The translations under genes and the position numbers were made by a program. 57,185 nucleotides of DNA, taken from the NCBI GenBank assembly GCA_023474425.1, contig JAMCXX010000004.1, positions 1 to 57,185 on the forward strand, in the 5' to 3' direction. Position 1 is the stretch's first letter. Each line of letters opens with the position of its first letter. The notes beneath the pieces are model-generated. The model was given only the letters and a program-made list of their open reading frames with translations. It was not told where the DNA came from and did no database searches. The DNA is from Patescibacteria group bacterium (GTDB taxonomy: Bacteria; Patescibacteriota; WWE3; JAMCXX01). Shown in pieces: positions 37,622-45,108 of this stretch.

Positions 37622-38928
37622 AGTCCCACGAATTTAATTGTTCCCCTTCAAACGTCATGCACATTGATTTGAATAGCTGCTTTGCTTCAATAGAGCAGCA
37701 GGCCAATCCAACGCTTCGCGGCATTCCTACCGTCGTGGCCGCCTACCCCACCGGCGGTGGCTGTGTGCTGGCGGCCAGCATTGAAGCCAAAAAACTGGGT
37801 ATAAAAACAGGCTGGCGTGTCAGGGACGCACAAAAAGTCTGCCCGCAAGTAGCCGTTCTTATCCCAGACCCGGCCAAATACCGCCACGTCCACAAAGAAA
37901 TGATGAAAATATTCGAAGCCTACTGCGGCAATGTTACCCCCAAAAGCATTGACGAGGCTGTTCTCACATTTGGAAAGCCCGAGCGGAGGGCATGGTTTGC
38001 AGCGAACGTTGAGGGGGAGCCGTCAGTATTCGGTCTGACGGAGGACTCCTTGAGTGAGTCGCAAACTATGCCCGAGCTCGGAAACATAGGAAAACAAATC
38101 AAAAAAGACATTAAGGAAAAAATTGGGGAATGGCTTACTGTTAGCATCGGCATAGGACCAAACAGGTTTATGGCCAAAACGGCCGCCGGACTTCAAAAAC
38201 CCGACGGTCTCGAAGAAATAAACTTTATGAACGTGGATAGAATATTTAGCGGCCTGAAGGTTGAGGACCTTTGTGGCATTAATGTTGCCCTTAAGTCCCG
38301 CCTCAATGCTGCCGGAATTTATTCGGCTTTAGAATTCCTCAACGCTAACCGCTACACGCTAAACGCTGTTTTTCGCTCCATCTCTTCCTACCACTGGTAC
38401 ATGCGTTTAAGAGGGTTCGAAGTTGACAACTGGTCTACGGAGAGAAAAAGCATTGGGCATTCCTATGCTTTGCCCAAAGCCACAAACGACGAAAGAGAGC
38501 TCGGTAAAATACTTTTTAGGCTTTGCGAAAAGGTCGGTCTGCGCTTACGCAATAATAACCTGGAAGCCCAAGGAGTTTACCTTTTCTGCTCCTACAAGGG
38601 TAGAACCTGTTTTCACAAAAGTCATAAACTTCACCAGAAGATATTTACCACCCCGGAAATCTACCAACAGGGTTTGCGGATTTTGAGCGAGAGTCTCAAG
38701 ATGGTTAACTCTATTGGAACCCTCGCCGTCGGGGTTTTTGACCTATCTCAATCCCTATACCAACAACAAACCTTCTTCGAAGACCAAGACAAAAAAAGGC
38801 ACCTAGCCCAAACGCTAGACAAGATTAATAACAAGTACGGTAATTTTTCTGTGTCTTTCGGCACCACTTTTGGCCTGTCCAAGAAAATCCTGGACCGCAT
38901 TGCCTTCGGCGGAATTAGAGATATGTAA
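37594..38928 (+). CDS. dinB: Y-family DNA polymerase IV with in-frame repeat-derived insertion
   Basis: MHIDLNSCFASIEQQANPTLRGIPTVVA...SIDEAVLTF...WLTVSIGIGPNRFMAKTAAGLQKPDGL. Confidence 0.94.
   Translation: MATEPNLQLKSHEFNCSPSNVMHIDLNSCFASIEQQANPTLRGIPTVVAAYPTGGGCVLAASIEAKKLGIKTGWRVRDAQKVCPQVAVLIPDPAKYRHVHKEMMKIFEAYCGNVTPKSIDEAVLTFGKPERRAWFAANVEGEPSVFGLTEDSLSESQTMPELGNIGKQIKKDIKEKIGEWLTVSIGIGPNRFMAKTAAGLQKPDGLEEINFMNVDRIFSGLKVEDLCGINVALKSRLNAAGIYSALEFLNANRYTLNAVFRSISSYHWYMRLRGFEVDNWSTERKSIGHSYALPKATNDERELGKILFRLCEKVGLRLRNNNLEAQGVYLFCSYKGRTCFHKSHKLHQKIFTTPEIYQQGLRILSESLKMVNSIGTLAVGVFDLSQSLYQQQTFFEDQDKKRHLAQTLDKINNKYGNFSVSFGTTFGLSKKILDRIAFGGIRDM
37981..38079. repeat. 99-bp multi-helix element, copy B, inside dinB CDS
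   Basis: GAGC..GGGCATGGTTTGC AGCGAACGTTGAGGGGGAG CCGTCAG tattcggt CTGACGG AGGACTCCTTGAGTGAGTC GCAAACTATGCCC..GCTC; translated WFAANVEGEPSVFGLTEDSLSESQTMPEL. Confidence 0.93.
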
Positions 38929-38940
38929 AAAATCTTACGG

Positions 38941-39609
38941 CTACTTACCGGCGATAATTAGAGTAACTTCACCCTTAACTTGCCGGCCTTTAAACTTTTC
39001 CAAAACTTCCGACACCGCGCCCCGCACGAAATCTTCGTGAATTTTTGTCAGTTCGCGGGCCACGCAGATTTGCCGGTTCCCTAAAACTTCCAAAATGTCC
39101 TTGAGGGTAAAAAGCAGACGGTGGGGAGATTCATAAACGACAATTGTCCCTTCTTCCAACTTTAACGATTCCAAAAAGTTGCGCCTTTTTCCCGGTTTCT
39201 GCGGCAAAAAACCAACAAAGACAAACCGGTCGGTGGGCAGACCGGAAGCGGCTAAGGCGGCAACGGCGGCCGATGGACCGGGAATAGGAACCACCTTTAC
39301 GCCCTGGGCAATCGCCGCCCTGACTAACGAGTAACCGGGGTCGGAGACCGCCGGCATACCGGCATCGGTAACTAAAGCCACATTGGCCCCGGATAAAATC
39401 TGGCTGACTATTTTAGCCGTCTTCGACAATTCATTATGTTCAAAAAAACTTTCCAGAGGCTTGGAAATTTCGTAATGAGAAAGCAGTTTACCTGTCACCC
39501 GAGTGTCCTCGCAAACCACCAAATCTGATGACTTTAAAACTTTAAGGCCTCTAAAGGTGACATCTTCCAAATTCCCAATCGGCGTGGCTACTAAATATAA
39601 AATTCCCAT
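38941..39609 (-). CDS. rsmI: 16S rRNA (cytidine(1402)-2'-O)-methyltransferase
   Basis: MGILYLVATPIGNLEDVTFRGLKVLKSSDLVVCEDTRVTGKLL...DAGMPAVSDPGYSLVRAA. Confidence 0.95.
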   Translation of the reverse strand: MGILYLVATPIGNLEDVTFRGLKVLKSSDLVVCEDTRVTGKLLSHYEISKPLESFFEHNELSKTAKIVSQILSGANVALVTDAGMPAVSDPGYSLVRAAIAQGVKVVPIPGPSAAVAALAASGLPTDRFVFVGFLPQKPGKRRNFLESLKLEEGTIVVYESPHRLLFTLKDILEVLGNRQICVARELTKIHEDFVRGAVSEVLEKFKGRQVKGEVTLIIAGK

Positions 39610-39742
39610 AATCAGCCTATACGTCATCCTGATCCGGCTCAGCCGAAGAAGGATCTAAACAGCCAGACGGGGATGATATAACTCAGAATAACAACCGTAT
39701 ATGTTATTTTATCATTATTGAACTTGTGTCTATAATGTAGCT

Positions 39743-40048
39743 ATGGCAACAAGTATTAATAAACTGACAAAAGGCGCCTTAAAGATGCAGCTGGAAACCA
39801 CCAAACAGATGATTGTTCTGGCCACCAACGGCTTTGGGCTGGTGGCCGCTCTGGCTTGGAACAATGTGGTTCAGGACGCGGTTAATACCTATATTAAACC
39901 CTTTTTGCCAAACGGCTCCGGTTTGGTTTCGCTTCTTATTTACGCTCTCCTGGTTACCGTTCTGGCCGTAGGCATTACCGTTCAGCTAACTGCGCTTAAA
40001 GACCGTTTGGAGAAGTCGATGCTCGAAAAAGAAGGCAATGAAACTTAA
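39743..40048 (+). CDS. DUF5654-like small membrane protein
   Basis: MIVLATNGFGLVAALAWNNVVQDAVNTYIKPFLP...LLIYALLVTVLAVGITVQL. Confidence 0.8.
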   Translation: MATSINKLTKGALKMQLETTKQMIVLATNGFGLVAALAWNNVVQDAVNTYIKPFLPNGSGLVSLLIYALLVTVLAVGITVQLTALKDRLEKSMLEKEGNET

Positions 40049-40625
40049 AACTGTCTTCTCTATATTGATATTATTAATTATAACAGCGTCCGTTTCATTT
40101 TCTCTGGGTTATACTCTTAACAACGCAAACTTAATTGCCCGGTATGCCGGCCAAATTATTCAAAGCATTAAAGGTATGAATTCCACCCAAGTGGTTATTA
40201 AAGAGTCGCCGGCTCCGGTGCAGGTTTCCATTAAACCTTCTGCGACTTCGCCCAAACCCAATTGGAGCGGCCCGGATTTCTGGAACGCGATCTCCGATAA
40301 ACGCCGCGAGGGAGGCTTAAGCCCAATACCGGTGGTAGATATTCTTTGCACCCTGGCGGCCATAAGGCTTAACGACCTTAGAACCCTGGGACGCTTGGAC
40401 GACCACAACGGGTTCAAGCCCCTCGTTGATAAATATCATGACGATTTAGTGAAGGCAGATCAGCTTAACCTTTACGAATTTCTCACCTATGGCGCCCCCA
40501 CGGCCAAAGATGCTGTTGACGGTCTTTTTAATACCCTTGGTCACAAGGCTTTATTCACCGATATTTACAAGGGTGGCTGCGCCTACGCCGCCGACACCTT
40601 TGGCGTTGTGATAACATCTAAATGA
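40038..40625 (+). CDS. Secreted/anchored protein with CAP-like domain
   Basis: N-terminal TM; DFWNAISDKRREGGLSPIPVVDILCTLAAIRLNDLRTLGRLDDHNGF. Confidence 0.65.
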   Translation: MKLKTVFSILILLIITASVSFSLGYTLNNANLIARYAGQIIQSIKGMNSTQVVIKESPAPVQVSIKPSATSPKPNWSGPDFWNAISDKRREGGLSPIPVVDILCTLAAIRLNDLRTLGRLDDHNGFKPLVDKYHDDLVKADQLNLYEFLTYGAPTAKDAVDGLFNTLGHKALFTDIYKGGCAYAADTFGVVITSK

Positions 40626-40665
40626 CGCGGACTCGTCATCCTGAGCGGAGTGAAGGATCTAAACT

Positions 40666-41091
40666 ATGACTTTCGAATTAGGAAACCGAGTCATCCGAAA
40701 AGCGGCCGGAATAATTGTTAAGGACAGAAAACTCCTTTTGTTTAAAGGAGGCGGTAAGGATACCTTTGTTGCACCCGGAGGTAAACCAGAAGGTAACGAG
40801 ACAATAACGGAAGCACTTGCCCGTGAACTTAAAGAAGAGGTTGGAATAGTAATTGACGGTAATGATTTGGAAGAATTTGGAACATTTTCTGCCGAGGCGG
40901 CCACCAAACCCGGTTATGTTGTTAAGATGGAAACCTTTATTGTTAAGTCCTGGCAGGGAGAAATTAAAGCCTGCGAAGAAGGCTCAGAGATACTCTGGAT
41001 AAACTCTCAAATTCCAAAGGATATAAAAGTAGGCTCAATATTCGCTCATGAAGTAACTCCCAGATTAAAGGAAAGAAACTTAATCGATTAA
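40666..41091 (+). CDS. NUDIX hydrolase
   Basis: GGKPEGNETITEALARELKEEVGI NUDIX box. Confidence 0.93.
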   Translation: MTFELGNRVIRKAAGIIVKDRKLLLFKGGGKDTFVAPGGKPEGNETITEALARELKEEVGIVIDGNDLEEFGTFSAEAATKPGYVVKMETFIVKSWQGEIKACEEGSEILWINSQIPKDIKVGSIFAHEVTPRLKERNLID

Positions 41092-41141
41092 TACTAAAGA
41101 GCTGTATAATATTTAAGTTATCGACCGCTCATAAACAAGTC

Positions 41142-41540
41142 TTACAAAATGGGCACCATAATAATCAACTCTTTTTGCGACCGGTAAAATTCAATCCGTG
41201 GGCGGGAAATATCTTCTGGGTATTTGCTGGCCAATGACTTAAAAGTTGGATAAAGCTGGTCAATCTTACCACCCCAATCCCAGATCTTGGTTTTAACATA
41301 TTTTCCTTCGGGAATTGATGTTTCCCCGAATCCTAGAGCCCGAGGATCCTCCCCAGCTACAACCGCCACAGCGGCAAGGTAGGTTTTCCCTTCGTCAGAA
41401 ATAATCCCATAGAATCTCCTCCCCTTTAAGGTGGAAAGTTTTCCCTCCAGCGTACTAAACGCCGCCGCCGCCCCTTGGGGTCCATCTTCCGACTTAACAT
41501 ACATTACCTTTATCTCATCTAACAAAATTTCAGATTCCAT
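41142..41540 (-). CDS. GyrI-like/effector-binding domain protein
   Basis: ESEILLDEIKVMYVKSEDGPQGAAAAFSTLEGKL...YPTFKSLASKYPEDISRPRIEFY. Confidence 0.55.
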   Translation of the reverse strand: MESEILLDEIKVMYVKSEDGPQGAAAAFSTLEGKLSTLKGRRFYGIISDEGKTYLAAVAVVAGEDPRALGFGETSIPEGKYVKTKIWDWGGKIDQLYPTFKSLASKYPEDISRPRIEFYRSQKELIIMVPIL

Positions 41541-41542
41541 AA

Positions 41543-42730
41543 TTAACAGTTAGCTCCTTTATGAATTTTAGTAAAATAAGTGTGGTTCCTTATTACATCC
41601 GGCAAAAAACTTTCCCTAGTATATTTTTCGTAACCTTTGCTGTAACCCAAGTCCCTCATAAGTCTCGTGGGAGCGTTTCTAATTTTAAGAGGAATAGGAA
41701 GGTTCCCATATTCTTTGACATCTGCCAGGGCTTTCATGTAGGCATCGTACGCCGAGCGGTCTTTGGGGGCTTTAGACAGATAAACCGCTCCGTGGGCCAA
41801 ATTTTCCTGGCATTCAGGCAAGCCGATTGTTTCACAGGCGCGAAAGACCTCATTGGCCACAACCAGCGCCGTTGACTGAGCCATACCCACATCCTCCGAA
41901 GCAAAAACAACCAAACGCCTTGCAATAAACAGCGGGTCTTCGCCGGCGGCTACCATGCGGGCCAAATAATAAAGAGCCGCATCCGCGTTGGAAGCTCTCA
42001 TTGATTTAATAAAGGCACTAATCGTATCGTAGTGTTCGTCGCCCACCCGGTCATACCTTAAAAACTTGCTCTGCAGTGCCTGCGCCAAAGTTTTCTGACT
42101 CACTTCTTTGTACAAACGGGCGGTCTCTTCCATAAGGTTTAAGGCCTTACGGGCGTCGCCGTTGGCAAAAGCAACCAAAAAATCCTCGGCTTCGCACTCG
42201 AGTTCCACCGAAATTTCCTTGGCTCCCCTCTTTAAAATTCGGGAAAGGTCGCCCGCTGAAAGCGGCTCCAAAACAAAGACGCGGGCACGGGACAAAAGCG
42301 GGCTAATTATCTCAAAACTGGGATTTTCGGTCGTGGCGCCAAATAGAACAATAGTTCCGTCTTCAACAAAAGGCAGAAAAGCGTCCTGCTGGGCTTTAGT
42401 GAACCGATGTATTTCGTCTATGAACAGAATCGTTCTCCGACCGGAAGTTTTAAGACGTTCCCGGGCTTCCCCAACCACCGCCATCACATCGGCTTTTCTG
42501 GCCGCTACGGCCGAGTACTCAACAAAATGCGCGCCCGTTTGGGAAGAAATAATCCTGGCCAAAGTGGTCTTGCCGATTCCCGGAGGCCCCCAAAAAATAA
42601 TGGAGAAAAGATTGCCGGTTTCAACAATTTTGGAAAGCGGTTTATCTACACCAATTAAATGGCTCTGTCCGACCACCTCTCCAAGCGTTGAGGGCCTGAT
42701 TCTATCTGCCAAGGGAGCCGCTGTGTTCAT
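41543..42730 (-). CDS. rarA: Replication-associated recombination AAA ATPase
   Basis: APLADRIRPSTLGEVVGQSHLIG...IIFWGPPGIGKTTLARII...LFIDEIHRFTKAQQDAFLPFVEDGTI. Confidence 0.95.
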   Translation of the reverse strand: MNTAAPLADRIRPSTLGEVVGQSHLIGVDKPLSKIVETGNLFSIIFWGPPGIGKTTLARIISSQTGAHFVEYSAVAARKADVMAVVGEARERLKTSGRRTILFIDEIHRFTKAQQDAFLPFVEDGTIVLFGATTENPSFEIISPLLSRARVFVLEPLSAGDLSRILKRGAKEISVELECEAEDFLVAFANGDARKALNLMEETARLYKEVSQKTLAQALQSKFLRYDRVGDEHYDTISAFIKSMRASNADAALYYLARMVAAGEDPLFIARRLVVFASEDVGMAQSTALVVANEVFRACETIGLPECQENLAHGAVYLSKAPKDRSAYDAYMKALADVKEYGNLPIPLKIRNAPTRLMRDLGYSKGYEKYTRESFLPDVIRNHTYFTKIHKGANC

Positions 42731-42807
42731 ACTTTCCGGTTTCGGTAAACTTTCGGTTAATCACAGTATGGGCTATTAAGTTCGTGGTGTCAATTAGAAA
42801 AAACGGG

Positions 42808-43077
42808 TTATTTTTGAGGTTTGGCGGGAATTACGGAGACTTTTTTCTTGCCTTTTTTTAGAAAGGAATAGTCGACAACGCCTTCAATCATAGAAAAAAT
42901 AGTATAATCGCGGCCCATACCCACGTTGAGACCTGGGTGAATCACCGTTCCCAACTGTTTAACCAAAACGGTCCCGACCTTAACTTTTTGACCGCCGTAA
43001 ACTTTTATTCCCCGCGATTTACCGCGGATATTTCCTCCCTGGCGGGCTTTGCTGCCCCCGGCTTTTTTATGCGCCAT
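42808..43077 (-). CDS. rpmA: 50S ribosomal protein L27
   Basis: MAHKKAGGSKARQGGNIRGKSRGIKVYGGQKVKVGTVLVKQLGTVIHPGLNVGMGRDYTIF. Confidence 0.96.
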   Translation of the reverse strand: MAHKKAGGSKARQGGNIRGKSRGIKVYGGQKVKVGTVLVKQLGTVIHPGLNVGMGRDYTIFSMIEGVVDYSFLKKGKKKVSVIPAKPQK

Positions 43078-43088
43078 ACCTTATAAAA

Positions 43089-43463
43089 TTACGAACTTAT
43101 AGAAATAACTCTTACTTTAGTCAAACTTGATCTGTAGCCAATGTGCTTCCGGTACCGCGATTTGGCTTTATACTTATAAACATCAATCTTAGGCCCTTTC
43201 AAGTTCTCCACTATCTCCAGCTTAACCCCAGCTCCTTCCAAATAAGGCCGGCCGAATTTCGCCTGACCGTCTTTCGACAAAAGTAAAACCTGTTTAATCT
43301 CAAAACTCTCGCCGGTTTCCAGGCCGCGGCGGTCAATTGTAAAAACCTCCCCTTCCTTAACCAGGTATTGATGTCCGGACAGTTCAACGACAGCCAAAAC
43401 ACTACCCGTCCTTGCCGTGTTGTCAGGGTTTTCTTTAATTTTCGCAATCTTTTTCGTGACCAT
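43089..43463 (-). CDS. rplU: 50S ribosomal protein L21
   Basis: AVVELSGHQYLVKEGEVFTIDR...KGPKIDVYKYKAKSRYRKHIGYRSSLTKVRVISI. Confidence 0.94.
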   Translation of the reverse strand: MVTKKIAKIKENPDNTARTGSVLAVVELSGHQYLVKEGEVFTIDRRGLETGESFEIKQVLLLSKDGQAKFGRPYLEGAGVKLEIVENLKGPKIDVYKYKAKSRYRKHIGYRSSLTKVRVISISS

Positions 43464-43482
43464 AAGAAAGCATTTTAATTTA

Positions 43483-44547
43483 TTATGTCTCTTTGTGCAA
43501 GACGGTTGACTGGACCACGCCCAGGCAAAGGACGGTCGTTACCAGAGAGCTGCCGCCGGATGAAATGAGAGGCAGAGGAATGCCCGTAACCGGAGCCAAA
43601 CCAAGATTCATTCCGATATTAATGGCGAATTGCGAAAAAATCATGGAGAAAACCCCCAAACACAGAAGTTTGCTAAAAGGTTGGACGGCTCGGTCATATA
43701 GAATCAAAATCCGAAAAAGCATAAATGTAAAAATAATTAGAATAAGAAAATCGCCTACAAGACCCCATTCTTCGGATAAAGCGGCAAAAATAAAATCGTT
43801 ATGGTACTCGGGCAAAAAACGCAGACGGCTTTGTGTTCCCTGCCCAAAGCCCCGACCAAAAATTTGTCCGCTACCAATGGCGATGCGGGACTGGAGAATA
43901 TGGTAACCGGCGCCCAAAGGGTCCGCAGAGGGACTTAAGAATGTGGTTAATCTTTGACGTTGGTATGCTTTTAGCGAATGCCAGAGAATTGGGGAAACAA
44001 GAATTGCCGCCAAACCAAAGATAATCAGATATTTAACTTTAAAACCGCTGCCAACAAGCATCAGCATCCAAATAGAAAAAATAACCAGGGTGGTGCCTAA
44101 ATCCGGCTGCCAAAAGACAAGCAAAATCGGCGGTGTAATAATAAACAGACAAATAAGAAAGCTTCTTATATTACCCCGCCAGAAACGCGAAGAAAAGAAA
44201 GCCGCCAAAACTACAATCAAGAGAAACTTGGCGAGTTCCGAGGTTTGCAGGGTAACTCCACCTAAGAAAAGGGGGATCCAACGCACGGCTCCATGCGAGA
44301 GAATACCGATAAATAAGGTGGCCGTAAGAAGAGTAAGGGCTAAAAAATAAAAAAAAGGCGAAAAAATTTTAAAATAGTCCGTTTGCGTAAAGGCTACAAA
44401 AAAATAGAGAATTAACCCAAACAGCCCAAAAACAGCCTGCTCGGCAGCCAAACCCGGGTCGGTGGAGTAAATCACCAAAACACCAAATGAGATTAAAAAA
44501 ATCATGGGAATAAAAATTCCCCAGTCAAATTTTCTTAGGTTCTCCAT
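43483..44547 (-). CDS. rodA: RodA/FtsW/SpoVE (SEDS) family protein
   Basis: DWGIFIPMIFLISFGVLVIYSTDP...SRIAIGSGQIFGRGFGQGTQSRLRFLPEYHNDFIFAALSEEWGLVG...GIPLPLISSGGSSL. Confidence 0.93.
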   Translation of the reverse strand: MENLRKFDWGIFIPMIFLISFGVLVIYSTDPGLAAEQAVFGLFGLILYFFVAFTQTDYFKIFSPFFYFLALTLLTATLFIGILSHGAVRWIPLFLGGVTLQTSELAKFLLIVVLAAFFSSRFWRGNIRSFLICLFIITPPILLVFWQPDLGTTLVIFSIWMLMLVGSGFKVKYLIIFGLAAILVSPILWHSLKAYQRQRLTTFLSPSADPLGAGYHILQSRIAIGSGQIFGRGFGQGTQSRLRFLPEYHNDFIFAALSEEWGLVGDFLILIIFTFMLFRILILYDRAVQPFSKLLCLGVFSMIFSQFAINIGMNLGLAPVTGIPLPLISSGGSSLVTTVLCLGVVQSTVLHKET

Positions 44548-44626
44548 AACTAAGACGTTTTAATTATAATCCCTTTTAGGAAAAAATTAGGGAAGTGAAC
44601 GGTTTTGGTCCACTCCCCCATAAGTC

Positions 44627-45082
44627 TTACTCCCGAGATTTGAGACTAAGATACAATATTTGTTGACCTGGCCTAAGACGCTCGCTGAAGCCAAATCTTC
44701 CGAAGACTTCCGGTTTACGGGTAACGGTCATAACTGTTTCAATCCCTTGACGGCGCGCAAACTGCACTCCGGAGCCAATCAGGTCGGAACCTACTCCCAT
44801 ACGACGAAACTCTGGCAGAACATAGAAAGTGCGAATCTCGCACCAGCGTCCGCCGTTATCGACCACCCGACCGTTAAGCACCGAGGCATAAATGCGGACA
44901 AACAGACAGCCAATCACCTTTTCTTCATGGACGGCAACAAAACCGCAGCCAATCAAGGCCCTAATCTCGTCTTCCTTGCAGAGCAGTAAATCTCCCTCCT
45001 CGTATCCCAAGCGGTTCAACTCCAATATTGAAGGTACATCCGGCGGTATCGCACCCCTAACCAGAGCTTTTAAGCCGTTCAT
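44627..45082 (-). CDS. GNAT family N-acetyltransferase
   Basis: CEIRTFYVLPEFRRMGVGSDLIGSGVQFARRQGIETVMTVTRKPEVFGRFGF. Confidence 0.9.
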   Translation of the reverse strand: MNGLKALVRGAIPPDVPSILELNRLGYEEGDLLLCKEDEIRALIGCGFVAVHEEKVIGCLFVRIYASVLNGRVVDNGGRWCEIRTFYVLPEFRRMGVGSDLIGSGVQFARRQGIETVMTVTRKPEVFGRFGFSERLRPGQQILYLSLKSRE

Positions 45083-45108
45083 TGATCCCTCCCTCTAGTT
45101 TTACGCGG

